In this document: positions 18,761-28,190 of the stretch, piece after piece | Layout of the letters: every line of letters begins with the position of its first letter | Position numbering within the stretch: position 1 is the stretch's first letter | NCBI RefSeq assembly: GCF_018617485.1 | Contig: NZ_JACSKH010000001.1 | Coordinates: forward strand, 1,798,001 to 1,862,000 | Source of the DNA: Exiguobacterium sp. s124 | GTDB taxonomy: Bacteria > Bacillota > Bacilli > Exiguobacteriales > Exiguobacteriaceae | Length of the DNA stretch: 64,000 bases | Reading direction: 5' to 3' | The notes under the pieces: generated by a model | The model's database searches: none | What the model was told of the DNA's origin: nothing | The model's input: only the letters and a program-made list of their open reading frames with translations | Made by a program: the position numbers and the translations under genes

Positions 18761-19930
18761 TTATGAATTTGTCGAGTTCGGGTCCGTGATAATGGAGCTT
18801 TCCGTCTCTTCTTTGTCCAAATATTGTTCGCGTTCCTTTAGTTTATAGATGCGAACGATATTCTGGACAACCGTTTTGGCGACCGCATAGAACGGTACGG
18901 CGATGAGCATCCCGATAATCCCAGCCAAGTTCCCAGCCACGAGCAAGACGATGATGATCGTGAGCGGGTGGACTTTCAACGATTTTCCTTGAATGAGCGG
19001 TGAGATGACGTTCGACTCAATCTGTTGCACGATAATGATGACGACGATGACCCAAACAACTTTGATTGGATCTTGAATGAACGCCACGATGACAGCCGGG
19101 ACGGCACCTAAGAACGGTCCGACGTATGGGATGATGTTTGTCACCATCATGAAGAGCGCGAGCAAGATGGCGTAATCCACTCCGACGATCCAAAGACCGA
19201 TGAGCGACGTGATCCCAACGAAGAACGCGACGAGCAACTGTGCGTTGACGTAGCTGCGTACCGTCTCGTGCATGTCATGCAAGATGTGACGCGTCTCTTT
19301 CTCATAGCTCGATGGGAGCAATTTGACGATGGCGTCCGGGAGACGCTTCCCGTCGAGCAACATGTACAAAAGCATGAACGGGATGACGACGATCGTGATG
19401 ACCGCTGACGTCACGAATCCGACGACTTGACCGAATGACGATGCGATGTTTCCGAACAAATCGCCCAAATACGACGTGATGTTCGTCGTCAAGTTTCGGA
19501 ACATCTCATCATTTTGTGCCATGAAGCGTGACAAGAACTCATTTTGCATCAATGTATCACGGACAGCGAACGCCTGTTGTTGCAGTTCTTTCGCGATACT
19601 CGGCATCGCATTGATGAGCGACGTAACCTGCTCAGCAAGAACCGGACCGAGAATACTGAAGACGATGGTAAAGATCAGGACAAGACCAATCAATGTAATC
19701 GCGACGGCAAGCGGACGTTTCCCTTTCAAACGTTTTTCTAAAAAGTCGACAATCCCGACCAAGAAATAAAAGAACAGCCCGGCCACAATGAGTGGGACCG
19801 TGACGAGTGCCAAAATGACTTGAACCGGTTCAAACACGAATGAAATCTGTGTTCCGACCCAAATGACTAAAAAGATGGTCAGCGTCCAGAAGAGGGCGCG
19901 GTACCATTTACTTTCAAACATACGTTGCAT
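18761..19930 (-). CDS. AI-2E family transporter (UPF0118)
   Basis: 389 residues with about eight hydrophobic segments. The layout is typical of the family: two N-terminal helices (residues 12-65), a helix pair near 75-100, a soluble middle (ITSLINAMPSIAKELQQQA...), then five C-terminal helices with GIVGVDYAILLALFMMVTNI-like text and NIIPYVGPFLGAVPAV. Members export small solutes, and some act as Na+(Li+)/H+ antiporters; the autoinducer name should not be taken as function. The start may be 19930 or the ATG nine bases on; GAGGTGGAG precedes both. It sits between engB and hemA as a single gene with terminators on both sides. Confidence 0.85.
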   Translation of the reverse strand: MQRMFESKWYRALFWTLTIFLVIWVGTQISFVFEPVQVILALVTVPLIVAGLFFYFLVGIVDFLEKRLKGKRPLAVAITLIGLVLIFTIVFSILGPVLAEQVTSLINAMPSIAKELQQQAFAVRDTLMQNEFLSRFMAQNDEMFRNLTTNITSYLGDLFGNIASSFGQVVGFVTSAVITIVVIPFMLLYMLLDGKRLPDAIVKLLPSSYEKETRHILHDMHETVRSYVNAQLLVAFFVGITSLIGLWIVGVDYAILLALFMMVTNIIPYVGPFLGAVPAVIVAFIQDPIKVVWVIVVIIIVQQIESNVISPLIQGKSLKVHPLTIIIVLLVAGNLAGIIGMLIAVPFYAVAKTVVQNIVRIYKLKEREQYLDKEETESSIITDPNSTNS

Positions 19931-20005
19931 TTCTCCACCTCGTTTACGATTATGACTATGTACTAACTATGATTATACGATAATTACCCGCTTGCGGGAT
20001 GAGAA

Positions 20006-20034
20006 AAACAAAAAGGCGAAGGAATCCCTTCGCC
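20006..20034 (-). terminator. Terminator after engB
   Basis: Minus-strand GGCGAAGGGATTCCTTCGCC hairpin followed by TTTTTGTTTTT. Confidence 0.9.
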
Positions 20035-20040
20035 CATTCT

Positions 20041-20634
20041 TCATTCGCCCTCAGTGATGAGTGCATAAATTGCTTTCCATGCGTCGTCTTTTCCTTCCGC
20101 CGTCTCGGCTGAGAAGGCGACGAAACGATCTGACGGATCGAACTGAAGCTTGCGTTTCACTGCCGCCTCGTGCTTTTGACGCTGGCTCTTCTTGATCTTA
20201 TCGAGCTTCGTCGCTACCACGATGACAGGAATGTCATAATGCTTCAAGAAGTTATACATCGTCACATCGTCACCCGTCGGTTCATGACGGATATCGACGA
20301 GTAGTACGACGCCGCGAAGCGCCTCTTGGCTCGTCAAATATTGCTCCATCATGACGCCCCACTTCTCACGTTCCGTCTTCGATACTTTCGCATAACCGTA
20401 TCCTGGAACGTCAACGAACATGATTTCATCATTGATGTTGAAGAAGTTGAGGGTCTGAGTCTTTCCTGGTTTTGAAGACGTCCGTGCGAGCGCCTTCCGT
20501 TGGCAAATCTTATTGATGAACGACGATTTTCCGACGTTCGACCGTCCGGCAAGTGCCACTTCCGGCAACTCATGGACCGGATAATGGTCTGGCGCGACGG
20601 CACTCGTCACGAATTCTGCTTTGTTGATCTTCAT
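20041..20634 (-). CDS. engB: Ribosome biogenesis GTPase EngB/YsxC
   Basis: 197 residues. This essential TrmE-Era-EngA-like GTPase acts in assembly of the large ribosomal subunit. The GTPase boxes are G1 [11 protein letters not shown] (29-39), G3 [11 protein letters not shown]4 TKLDK and G5 AFSAETAEG. The ATG follows the lon stop directly and uses GGAGG located in the last lon codons, so translation is coupled. Synteny lon-ysxC-hem matches Bacillus. Confidence 0.97.
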   Translation of the reverse strand: MKINKAEFVTSAVAPDHYPVHELPEVALAGRSNVGKSSFINKICQRKALARTSSKPGKTQTLNFFNINDEIMFVDVPGYGYAKVSKTEREKWGVMMEQYLTSQEALRGVVLLVDIRHEPTGDDVTMYNFLKHYDIPVIVVATKLDKIKKSQRQKHEAAVKRKLQFDPSDRFVAFSAETAEGKDDAWKAIYALITEGE

Positions 20635-22935
20635 TTAATTTCCTCCAAATGCTACATCTAGTACTTCATCGAGTGTCGTCACGGGAACGAACGTCAATTT
20701 CTCACGCACCGTCTCTTGAATGTCATCGATGTCTCGCTCATTATCTTTCGGAATGACGATGGTCGTCAACCCGGCCCGATGAGCAGCGAGCGCTTTTTCT
20801 TTCAATCCACCAATCGGCAAGACGCGTCCACGGAGCGTGATCTCGCCTGTCATCCCGACATCACGATGGACTTTTTTCCCAGTCAACGCGGAAATGAGTG
20901 CGGTCGCAATCGTAATTCCGGCCGATGGTCCATCTTTCGGGACAGCCCCTTCCGGAACGTGAATATGGATATCTTGTCGCTCATAGAACGTCGGGTCAAT
21001 TCCAAACCGTTCCGCATTCGCGCGGACATAGCTGTACGCCGTCTGTGCCGACTCCTGCATCACATCACCAAGTTTACCCGTCAACTGAAGTTTGCCTTTC
21101 CCTGGGGCGAGCGCAACTTCAATCGTGAGCGTGTCTCCACCGAACGCCGTGTAGGCGAGGCCCGTCACTGCACCGATCGAGTCTTCGGTCTCCCCTTTTC
21201 CGTAGCGATACTTCGGTTTTCCGAGATACGTGATGATGGCTTTTTTCGAAATCGTGACCCGTTTCTTCTCACCGATTGCGATTTGTTTCGCTGCTTTTCG
21301 GCAGAGCGAACCGATGACACGTTCTAAGTTCCGGACACCCGCCTCACGTGTGTAGCGGCGTACGACTTCGTAGAGCGCATCTTCTTTAATCGTCAACTGG
21401 CTCTTCTTCAATCCGTGCTCTTTCAACTGTTTCGGCACTAAATGACGCTTCGCAATCTCGACTTTCTCAAGCTCCGTATATCCACCGATTTGAATGAGTT
21501 CCATCCGGTCAAGGAGCGGTGCCGGGATTTGCGAGACATCGTTCGCTGTCGCGATAAAGAGGACGTTCGACAAGTCGAACGGTTCTTCGATGTAGTGGTC
21601 CGAGAACGAGACGTTTTGCTCCGGATCGAGCACTTCGAGCATCGCCGACGCCGGGTCTCCTCTAAAGTCAGAAGCCATCTTGTCGATCTCATCGAGTAAG
21701 AAGACCGGGTTTTTACTTTCTGCTTGCTTCAACCCACGGATGACACGACCTGGCATCGCGCCGATATACGTCCGGCGGTGACCACGAATTTCTGCCTCAT
21801 CACGCACTCCACCGAGCGAGACACGAACGAAGTGACGTTCAAGTGCCGATGCGATGGAACGGGCGAGCGACGTCTTCCCGACCCCTGGAGGTCCGGCAAG
21901 ACAGAGGATTGGTCCCCGAAGCGAGTTCGTCAACTGACGGACGGCCAAATATTCGAGGATTCGGTCTTTCACCGACTCCAAGCCGTAATGGTCATCGTCG
22001 AGGACGTCCGCCGCATGTTTCACATCGAGCTTGTCTTCTGTCTCAATGCCCCATGGAAGCGACGCGACCCAGTCGAGATAGTTACGGATGACCGCATACT
22101 CCGGTGACGTTTGTGGCACGACGTTCAATCGTTCGGCTTCACGCATGACGTTTTTCCGAGTCGTCTCTGGTAAGTCGAGCGCCTCTAACTTCTCACGAAG
22201 ACGGTTCGGTTCAGACTCTTGCGTCTGGTCACCAAGCTCTTGTTGAATCGTCTTCATCTGTTCGCGTAAGTAGTACTCGCGCTGTGACTGCTCGATTGAC
22301 TTCTTCGTCCGCTCGCGCATCTCTTGTTCGAGCTCGATCACTTCGACTTCATGGGCGATAATTTCAAGTAGCTCAAGTCCTCGTTTGACCGCATCCGCTT
22401 CTTCGAGCATCGCTTGGCGAAGTTCGACGTCGACATCTAGTTTCGACGTGATATAGTCTGTGAGCGATTCGAGTCGCTCGTACATCTCGAAACGACGACG
22501 TTCGTCCGGTGACATCCCTTTGATGTTCGCGACGAGTTTTCCGAACTGTTCTTTCAACAGACGGACGAGTGCCGTGCGTTCGACCTCTTCCCCTTCTACG
22601 AGTTCGACCGGTTCGATGTTTGCGAACCAACCTTCATCCGTCGATTCGACCGAATCGACGCGGACGCGCTCTTTCCCGACGATCCGAACCCGAATCGTCT
22701 CGTTCGACAATTCGCTCATCTTCGCGATGTGGACACGTGTTCCGATCGTGTACAAGTCTTCCGGTTCTGGCGACTCGTTCCCAGTTTCTTTTTGAGTCAC
22801 GACAATTAAATCTGTCTCATGCTCCTTTGCAGCAAGGAGCGCCCGAAGTGATAACGGGCGTCCGACATCGATTGTCACACCGATGAGCGGATATACGACG
22901 ACTCCTCGCAACGGAAGGATTGGTAATTTTTCCAT
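20635..22935 (-). CDS. lon: ATP-dependent protease Lon
   Basis: 766 residues. Lon degrades misfolded and regulatory proteins in the cytosol. It has the N-terminal substrate domain ([20 protein letters not shown]), a coiled region, the AAA+ module with GPPGVGKTS near residue 350 and LLDEIDKM, and the C-terminal Ser-Lys protease with PKDGPSAGI (catalytic Ser) near residue 675 and the Lys in [10 protein letters not shown]. The C-terminus is full length. Start supported by AGGAGG seven bases upstream. It lies after clpX, behind the clpX terminator. Confidence 0.98.
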   Translation of the reverse strand: MEKLPILPLRGVVVYPLIGVTIDVGRPLSLRALLAAKEHETDLIVVTQKETGNESPEPEDLYTIGTRVHIAKMSELSNETIRVRIVGKERVRVDSVESTDEGWFANIEPVELVEGEEVERTALVRLLKEQFGKLVANIKGMSPDERRRFEMYERLESLTDYITSKLDVDVELRQAMLEEADAVKRGLELLEIIAHEVEVIELEQEMRERTKKSIEQSQREYYLREQMKTIQQELGDQTQESEPNRLREKLEALDLPETTRKNVMREAERLNVVPQTSPEYAVIRNYLDWVASLPWGIETEDKLDVKHAADVLDDDHYGLESVKDRILEYLAVRQLTNSLRGPILCLAGPPGVGKTSLARSIASALERHFVRVSLGGVRDEAEIRGHRRTYIGAMPGRVIRGLKQAESKNPVFLLDEIDKMASDFRGDPASAMLEVLDPEQNVSFSDHYIEEPFDLSNVLFIATANDVSQIPAPLLDRMELIQIGGYTELEKVEIAKRHLVPKQLKEHGLKKSQLTIKEDALYEVVRRYTREAGVRNLERVIGSLCRKAAKQIAIGEKKRVTISKKAIITYLGKPKYRYGKGETEDSIGAVTGLAYTAFGGDTLTIEVALAPGKGKLQLTGKLGDVMQESAQTAYSYVRANAERFGIDPTFYERQDIHIHVPEGAVPKDGPSAGITIATALISALTGKKVHRDVGMTGEITLRGRVLPIGGLKEKALAAHRAGLTTIVIPKDNERDIDDIQETVREKLTFVPVTTLDEVLDVAFGGN

Positions 22936-22953
22936 CTACAACGCCTCCTGTGC

Positions 22954-22995
22954 AAAAAGGCCCAAAACTCGGATTGTGCCGAGTGTTTGAGCCTT
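22954..22995 (-). terminator. Terminator between clpX and lon
   Basis: On the minus strand AAGGCTCAAACACTCGG pairs with CCGAGTTTTGGGCCTT with two mismatches and is followed by TTTTTG. Confidence 0.85.
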
Positions 22996-23008
22996 CTTCG
23001 TTAACAAA

Positions 23009-24277
23009 TTATGCTGTCTCTTTGTTGTCCCCTGTCTGTTCGACAGTACCATCACGAAGGACGTATTTCGGACCGGCAAGACCCGTAATCGTTTCATCTG
23101 TGATGATGACTTTCTCGATATCGTCACGCGATGGGACGGTGAACATCACATCGAGCATCATTTCTTCGATAATCGAGCGGAGACCACGTGCGCCAGTCTT
23201 ACGTTTGATCGCAAGTTTGGCGATTTCGATCAATGCCTCGTCTGTGAACGTCAATTCGACATCGTCAAGCTCGAGCATTTTCTCGTACTGACGAACGAGT
23301 GCATTTTTCGGCTTCGTCAAGATTTCAACGAGCGCCTCCTCATCGAGTGTCGTAAGTGTCGCCATGACTGGCAAACGACCGATGAACTCTGGAATCAAAC
23401 CGAATTTTTGAAGGTCTTCAGGTAGTGCGCGAGCGAGCAAGTCTTCTTGCGTCAACTCACGGTTCTCTTGATCGTTTCCGAAACCGATGACTTTCTTCCC
23501 GATTCGGCGTTTGACGACCGATTCGATGCCGGCGAATGCGCCGCCGACGATGAAGAGAATGTTTGTCGTATCGATTTGGATGAATTCTTGATGCGGATGC
23601 TTACGTCCACCTTGTGGCGGTACGCTAGCTGTCGTGCCTTCAAGAATTTTAAGGAGTGCCTGCTGAACCCCTTCACCGGATACGTCGCGCGTAATCGATG
23701 GGTTTTCAGACTTACGAGCAATCTTATCGATCTCATCGATGTAGATGATTCCTTTTTCAGCCTTCTCGACATCGTAGTCAGCCGATTGGATCAATTTGAG
23801 CAAGATATTCTCAACGTCTTCACCGACATAACCCGCTTCTGTTAAGCTCGTCGCATCCGCGATTGCGAATGGGACGTTCAAGACGCGAGCCATTGTCTGG
23901 GCGAGAAGTGTTTTCCCGCTACCTGTTGGTCCAATCATGACGATGTTTGACTTCGCAAGTTCGACATCATCTGAACGACCGCCGGCGTTGATACGTTTAT
24001 AGTGGTTATAGACAGCTACTGAAAGCGCACGTTTCGCGCGGTCTTGTCCAATGACGTAGTCGTCTAGGATGTTACGAATCTCTTGTGGTTTTGGAATGTC
24101 TTTGAATTCGACTTCTTCCTCTACACCGAGCTCTTCCTCAACGATTTCATTGCAAAGTTCGATACATTCATCGCAAATGTATACGCCTGGTCCGGCGACT
24201 AACTTACGAACTTGTTCTTGCGATTTTCCGCAAAACGAGCACTTGAGTTGCCCCTTTTCCTCGTTAAATTTGAACAT
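23009..24277 (-). CDS. clpX: ATP-dependent Clp protease ATP-binding subunit ClpX
   Basis: 422 residues from [20 protein letters not shown]. ClpX unfolds substrates and feeds them to ClpP. The N-terminal zinc finger (CSFC ... CDEC), Walker [13 protein letters not shown], Walker [12 protein letters not shown] and the IGF loop used to dock ClpP (KVIGFGND) are all visible. The ATG at 24277 follows AAGGGGTG by eight bases; the 42-codon longer frame has no ribosome site. It lies between tig and lon, as in Bacillus, with no clpP in this window. Confidence 0.97.
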   Translation of the reverse strand: MFKFNEEKGQLKCSFCGKSQEQVRKLVAGPGVYICDECIELCNEIVEEELGVEEEVEFKDIPKPQEIRNILDDYVIGQDRAKRALSVAVYNHYKRINAGGRSDDVELAKSNIVMIGPTGSGKTLLAQTMARVLNVPFAIADATSLTEAGYVGEDVENILLKLIQSADYDVEKAEKGIIYIDEIDKIARKSENPSITRDVSGEGVQQALLKILEGTTASVPPQGGRKHPHQEFIQIDTTNILFIVGGAFAGIESVVKRRIGKKVIGFGNDQENRELTQEDLLARALPEDLQKFGLIPEFIGRLPVMATLTTLDEEALVEILTKPKNALVRQYEKMLELDDVELTFTDEALIEIAKLAIKRKTGARGLRSIIEEMMLDVMFTVPSRDDIEKVIITDETITGLAGPKYVLRDGTVEQTGDNKETA

Positions 24278-24445
24278 TCGATACACCCCTTCTGTGGTGA
24301 AAATGGATGTAAGTGCGATAAATCGCGATTTGTATTTTCTGGTGCGATGCACCGTGAAAAGACATTTTACATCTCTGCGTTGAAATAATTGTAGCATGAA
24401 CATATTGCGACTTCAAAGAATTACACATGCAAAGTGTTGTGACAG

Positions 24446-24474
24446 AAAAAAGGACGACCGCTAAGCAGTCGTCC
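24446..24474 (-). terminator. Terminator of tig
   Basis: Minus-strand GGACGACTGCTTAGCGGTCGTCC-like stem followed by six T. Confidence 0.92.
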
Positions 24475-24488
24475 CACTAAAAATCAAC

Positions 24489-25781
24489 TTACTTCGCTTT
24501 ACCGTTTTCAACGAGGATGTCGATCGCTTTACGGAATTTGAGGTCACCTTTAAGTGTCTCAAGACCGCCTTGTGGAGCGAGCATCGTACGGAGTTGGTCC
24601 GGTGCGATGTTGTAAAGTTTAGACATTTCTTCAAGCTCTTTCTCAGCATCTTCGTCAGATACTTCGATTGCTTCTTTGTCAGCGATTGCTTTCAAGACGA
24701 GACGAGCTTTTACGCGCTCTTCAGCTTGCTCTTTCATCTCTTCACGCATTGCTTCTTCAGAAGTACCAGTGAGTTCGAAGTACATGTTAAGGTCGATTCC
24801 TTGTGAAGATACACGTGAACCGAACTCTTGTACCATGCGGTCTACTTCTTGGTCAACGAGAACTTGTGGTACGTCGATTGTCGCGTTAGCAGTTGCCTGC
24901 TCAACGAGTTGGTCGCGCATTGTACCTTCAGCTTCTTGTTTCTTACCAGCTTCTAAACGCTCACGGATGCTCGCTTTCAACTCGTCGAGTGTTGAAACAG
25001 ACTCGTCGATGTCTTTTGCGAACTCATCGTCGAGTTCAGGAACTTGTTTTGTTTTAACTTCGTGAAGTTTGACTTTGAATGTCGCTGGTTTACCCGCTAA
25101 GTTTTCAGCGTGGTACTCTTCAGGGAATGTTACTTCAACGTCTTTTTCTTCACCAGCAGTCATGCCGATCATTTGCTCTTCGAATCCTGGGATGAATTGA
25201 CCAGAACCAATTTCGAGTGTGTAGTTCTCAGCTGTGCCGCCTTCGAACTGCTCACCGTCAGCGAAACCTGCGAAATCAAATACAGCTGTATCGCCGTTTT
25301 CGATTGCACCTTCTTTAACAGCGAGTTCTGCACCTTGCTGTTGAAGTGCTTCAAGTTCTGCTGTTACTTCGTCTTCTGTTACTTCAGTTGAAACAGCTTC
25401 GTACTCGAGGCCTTTGTATTCGCCAAGCTCAGCTTCTGGCTCAACCACGAATGTCACTTTGAAAGCGACTGGTTTGCCTTTCTCGAGCGTGCCGTCTACA
25501 TCGATGTTTTCGAGCGCGATTGGTTCGAAACCAGCTTCTTCAACCGCACCTTGGATTGTGTCGCGGTAGAGAATGTCGAGCGCATCTTGATAGAGTGCTT
25601 CTTCTCCATACATTTTGTTGAACATTGGGCGTGGCAATTTCCCTTTACGGAAGCCAGGCACGTTCAAGTCTTTGACGACTGTTTTAAATGCGGCGTCAAC
25701 TGCTTTATCAAAAGCTTCTGCAGGAGCTTCGTACGTGAGTACGCCTTGGCTACCTGATGTTTTTTCCCATTTTGCTGTCAT
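24489..25781 (-). CDS. tig: Trigger factor (ribosome-associated chaperone and prolyl isomerase)
   Basis: 430 residues from MTAKWEKTSGSQGVLTYEAP. The ribosome-docking signature is present as GFRKGKLPRPMF near residues 43-54, followed by the PPIase domain (GDTAVFDFAGFADGEQFEGG, about residues 160-180) and the helical C-terminal arms. It binds nascent chains at the ribosome exit. The ATG at 25781 follows TTGGAGGGAC; the 27 codons upstream in frame contain the leader and promoter and are not coding. Confidence 0.97.
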   Translation of the reverse strand: MTAKWEKTSGSQGVLTYEAPAEAFDKAVDAAFKTVVKDLNVPGFRKGKLPRPMFNKMYGEEALYQDALDILYRDTIQGAVEEAGFEPIALENIDVDGTLEKGKPVAFKVTFVVEPEAELGEYKGLEYEAVSTEVTEDEVTAELEALQQQGAELAVKEGAIENGDTAVFDFAGFADGEQFEGGTAENYTLEIGSGQFIPGFEEQMIGMTAGEEKDVEVTFPEEYHAENLAGKPATFKVKLHEVKTKQVPELDDEFAKDIDESVSTLDELKASIRERLEAGKKQEAEGTMRDQLVEQATANATIDVPQVLVDQEVDRMVQEFGSRVSSQGIDLNMYFELTGTSEEAMREEMKEQAEERVKARLVLKAIADKEAIEVSDEDAEKELEEMSKLYNIAPDQLRTMLAPQGGLETLKGDLKFRKAIDILVENGKAK

Positions 25782-25830
25782 GCTAAGTCCCTCCAACAAT
25801 TCGTTTATACCGTACAAAAATGTACAACAA

Positions 25831-25865
25831 TCCGTATTATAGCATAAATCCTCCGTAAGCACACA
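25831..25865 (-). promoter_or_regulatory. Putative tig promoter
   Basis: A minus-strand TATAAT (in GCTATAATACGG) lies about 60 bases before tig, followed by an AT-rich leader with a TTGTACATTTTTGTAC hairpin. The -35 is weak (TTGTGT at 19 bases). Confidence 0.5.
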
Positions 25866-25870
25866 AGGAT

Positions 25871-26782
25871 TTAGTCTAATAACGCCTGTGTGAAGCGCAG
25901 ATCCGCCTCTAAAATCGAAGCTGCCAAACCGTCGACTGCCTCGTCATGCAAAATCGCTTGTTTCGCCTGTACAAGCGCCTGTTCTACGTCCGCTTTTTCT
26001 GCCGGCACATACGGATAATGCGTATACATATAATTCATCAAGAGTTGCGTTCCGATCTCATCGCCCTCTACCGATTTTTGGAGCGATAAGACGGTTTTCT
26101 CCCACGTCTCGATGTGCGATGTCGCCTCCATTTGCGACATCTCATTCGTCGAATCTCCATCTGTCCATTTGATGACCGATAGTTCAACGAACGCTTTTTC
26201 TAACACGATCAGTTTGATCAGTTTCGGTCGGTTTGACACGAGTAGCTCATGGAGCACATTGTCGAGCACCGTATCGATATTGAAGTGAACATGTTGCAGC
26301 GCTTCGATTTGTTCCCCTGTACTGCCGCGCGTCAACGTCCGCTTCAATTTGGCGATTGCCGCCGGAAACTCGGTCATCTTCAACACTTGGAGCACCTGAT
26401 GTGCTTGCGTGTTGACCGTATCTTTTTTGTTTTGCCATTCGAGATACTGGTTGATCCAGTGCGCCGCTTCAAACGGTTGGTCCCGCATGATGTAATACTG
26501 TGCGATCTGTAATCCACCCGAAGCTGGTTCTTCTGCTTCTGCCATCTGAATGGCGACGAGTTCCTGCAACTTTTCGAGCGTTTCCGGGTCGTCCGGTTTT
26601 TCCATCGCACATTGGAAGATTTCCATGAAAATAAACGGGTCACCCGGAATCGCCTGATACCAATCCCATAAAATCGGTTCGATCCGCTGTCGTTCCCCAG
26701 AGGCATCCGCCTCTTGAATCATCTTATGCAGACGCGACCAATTCCCGGGGAACGGATACTCCTGATCCTTTTCCTTCTCCAT
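25871..26782 (-). CDS. YsoA-like helical repeat protein
   Basis: 303 residues, all-helical, acidic and without a signal peptide or membrane segment. Repeating 34-residue-like helix pairs (PGDPFIFMEIFQCAMEKPDD, QPFEAAHWINQYLEWQNKKD) suggest TPR-type repeats. In B. subtilis the TPR protein YsoA lies directly upstream of tig, and this gene has the same position and similar length. Such proteins usually bind partner proteins; the partner is unknown. The start is supported by GGGAGAGG-like purines before the ATG at 26782. Confidence 0.7.
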   Translation of the reverse strand: MEKEKDQEYPFPGNWSRLHKMIQEADASGERQRIEPILWDWYQAIPGDPFIFMEIFQCAMEKPDDPETLEKLQELVAIQMAEAEEPASGGLQIAQYYIMRDQPFEAAHWINQYLEWQNKKDTVNTQAHQVLQVLKMTEFPAAIAKLKRTLTRGSTGEQIEALQHVHFNIDTVLDNVLHELLVSNRPKLIKLIVLEKAFVELSVIKWTDGDSTNEMSQMEATSHIETWEKTVLSLQKSVEGDEIGTQLLMNYMYTHYPYVPAEKADVEQALVQAKQAILHDEAVDGLAASILEADLRFTQALLD

Positions 26783-26859
26783 CTTCCCTCACCCTCTCTT
26801 CCATTCCCTTTCATCTTCCGTTAGGACGCGATTCCTTGTCAATCGATTTCCTGGAAAAT

Positions 26860-26893
26860 GAAAAAAGAGACGTTCTCCGTAGAGAACATCTCT
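26860..26893 (-). terminator. Terminator of the tRNA-Arg unit
   Basis: Minus-strand AGAGATGTTCTCTACGGAGAACGTCTCT hairpin (one mismatch pair) followed by six T, 14 bases after the mature tRNA end. Confidence 0.9.
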
Positions 26894-26945
26894 ATTTTAA
26901 TGGAAGCGTCCCAAGAGGGATTCGAACCCCCGACCGACGGCTTAG

Positions 26946-27577
26946 CTTACCACCATGACTTTCGTCACCAACATCGTGTTGTTTGTAGTCTGGACTATAT
27001 CTTCACCGTTTCAGGTGCGACACGTGTAGTCTCTACGGAACCTCACGATAATCATCTGCAAAAAGAATATTTTGCTTTTGATTATTCTTTGGTGTTTTTA
27101 CCCTCAATGAAATAGATTTTTCAAAAAGATTCGGTTCAAAGTAATAACAGGTATCAGTCTGTGGACAATATACACAGTATACATCGATTTCATCTTTGTT
27201 TATAAACCGCGTCTGAACTCCACTCGCGGTACTATAGCTAGAACGAAACCGAACATTTAGAACCCCATTTGTGTTTAGTTCTCTGTACTTAACTTGAATC
27301 CGTTTAAACTGATTGTCTTTGTAAACAACTAAGTCAAACGGCGCATGTTCAGTTGCAGGGAACAAAATCATAAACCCTTTTTGATATAAATCTACTTGAG
27401 CCTTTAAAACACCTAAATCTCCCTTACTTTTTGTGTGATGATACATAAAACATCACTCCTTAAGAGATCGTAAGTTTCCTCGGTATTACCATCAGCATAA
27501 TCTGTTAAGGCTTCACCGATATAGTGTCGTCCACTTTATAGGTTTCTGTTTCCCTATAAAGGCTCCTATTTGTCTTG
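26946..27577 (-). other. Group I intron (632 nt) in tRNA-Arg(UCU)
   Basis: The minus-strand intron follows a U (5' exon ends CUU) and ends in G, as group I splicing requires. Core helices can be drawn: P2 CTTTATAGG/CCTATAAAG (plus-strand 27534-27561), P3 CGACAC/GTGTCG (27529-27524 with 27023-27018), P4 CGGT/ACCG (27518-27515 with 27484-27481), P5 GCC/GGT, P7 GACTA/TAGTC (27031-27027 with 26997-26993) and P8 CACC/GGTG (27017-27004). J8/7 plus P7 reads AAGATATAGTCC, the usual group I signature. P1 would pair GGCCUU with AGGAGCC, with one bulged A. The nuclease gene sits between P4-P6 and P7, so it lies in a peripheral loop and leaves the core whole. Confidence 0.93.
27033..27446 (-). CDS. Intron-encoded PD-(D/E)XK-type homing endonuclease
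   Basis: 137 residues, encoded inside the tRNA intron on the same strand, with AAGGAG nine bases before the ATG. The core reads PFDLVVYKDNQFKRIQVKYR: Asp38, then Gln51-x-Lys53 on the next strand, the D...(E/Q)xK pattern of the restriction-enzyme fold. The known tRNA-intron nuclease I-Ssp6803I (about 150 residues, from a cyanobacterial tRNA-fMet intron) has this fold, so a homing function by cutting intronless tRNA-Arg genes is likely. No LAGLIDADG, GIY-YIG or HNH motif is present. The stop codon ends two bases before intron helix P7. Confidence 0.8.
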   Translation of the reverse strand: MYHHTKSKGDLGVLKAQVDLYQKGFMILFPATEHAPFDLVVYKDNQFKRIQVKYRELNTNGVLNVRFRSSYSTASGVQTRFINKDEIDVYCVYCPQTDTCYYFEPNLFEKSISLRVKTPKNNQKQNILFADDYREVP

Positions 27578-27624
27578 AAGGCCGTTGCTCTATCCTGCTG
27601 AGCTATTGGGACATTGACATGAAA

Positions 27625-27653
27625 ACTATAATAGAAAAATGGTTTCCTGTCAA
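27625..27653 (-). promoter_or_regulatory. Promoter of split tRNA-Arg
   Basis: TTGACA (27653-27648) and TATAGT (27630-27625) with a 17-base spacer, about 13 bases before the tRNA 5' end. Confidence 0.9.
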
Positions 27654-27672
27654 TCAATTTCCCATTCGAAAC

Positions 27673-28185
27673 TCATAGTTTTCCTGAGATGTCTAAATCT
27701 TCAACGTGAGAACCGTCTTCTGAGCGATAAAAACGCACCGCCGCTTCCCTGTTTTCTAGGTCAAGAAGCGCATATGTTTTGTCCGCTCGTCCCCGTGGCA
27801 TACGGATCGAACCTGGGTTGATGTAGACGACTCCATCTTCGATCAAGGCACCCGCCACGTGCGAGTGACCGAACAAAACGACGTTCGCACCGACCTCTTC
27901 AGCCCGATATCGCAACCGATTCAAATCGAATTTGACGTCGTGATGGTGCCCATGGACGATGAGAATCGTACCTGCATCTGTCGTCTCGATCCGTTCGAGT
28001 GGAAGGTCTCCCCCAAAATCACAGTTCCCACGGACCGTTCGATACGGCAATAAATGTTCATCGACTAAAGCGAGTTGAGAGTCGCCGCAATGATAGGCGT
28101 CATCAATCTCTGTCTCGTGTCGCTCAAAAATCGTTGTCAATTCCTCGGTCAGACCATGACTATCACTCACTATTAGAAAACGCAT
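27673..28185 (-). CDS. ysnB: YfcE/YsnB-type metallophosphoesterase
   Basis: 170 residues from MRFLIVSDSHGLTEELTTIF. Calcineurin-like phosphoesterase motifs are all there: DSHG, CGDS, GNCD, VHGHHHD and GHSHVAG, which bind two metal ions. Family members cleave phosphodiesters in vitro; the physiological substrate is not known. The ATG at 28185 is preferred over the one nine bases upstream since AAGGA lies eight bases before it. It is the last gene of murI-rph-rdgB-ysnB, with the Bacillus order. Confidence 0.9.
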   Translation of the reverse strand: MRFLIVSDSHGLTEELTTIFERHETEIDDAYHCGDSQLALVDEHLLPYRTVRGNCDFGGDLPLERIETTDAGTILIVHGHHHDVKFDLNRLRYRAEEVGANVVLFGHSHVAGALIEDGVVYINPGSIRMPRGRADKTYALLDLENREAAVRFYRSEDGSHVEDLDISGKL

Positions 28186-28190
28186 AAGCT

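Larger units (their letters stand above)
26907..27612 (-). tRNA. tRNA-Arg(UCU), split by a group I intron
   Basis: Two exons on the minus strand join into a complete cloverleaf. Exon 1 (27612-27578, 35 nt) starts GTCCCAATAGCTCAGC and ends ACGGCCTT. Exon 2 (26945-26907, 39 nt) starts CTAAGCCGT and ends TTGGGACG. Joined: acceptor stem GTCCCAA/TTGGGAC, D stem GCTC/GAGC, anticodon stem ACGGC/GCCGT with loop CTTCTAA (anticodon TCT), T arm GGGGG-TTCGAAT-CCCTC, discriminator G. CCA is not encoded. The intron sits between anticodon positions 34 and 35. The unit has its own promoter and terminator. Confidence 0.95.

Noticed and set aside
26907-27612. Two separate tRNA pseudogene halves flanking an unrelated gene
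   Set aside because: The halves join exactly into one cloverleaf and the insert has all group I core helices, so a spliced tRNA explains it better.
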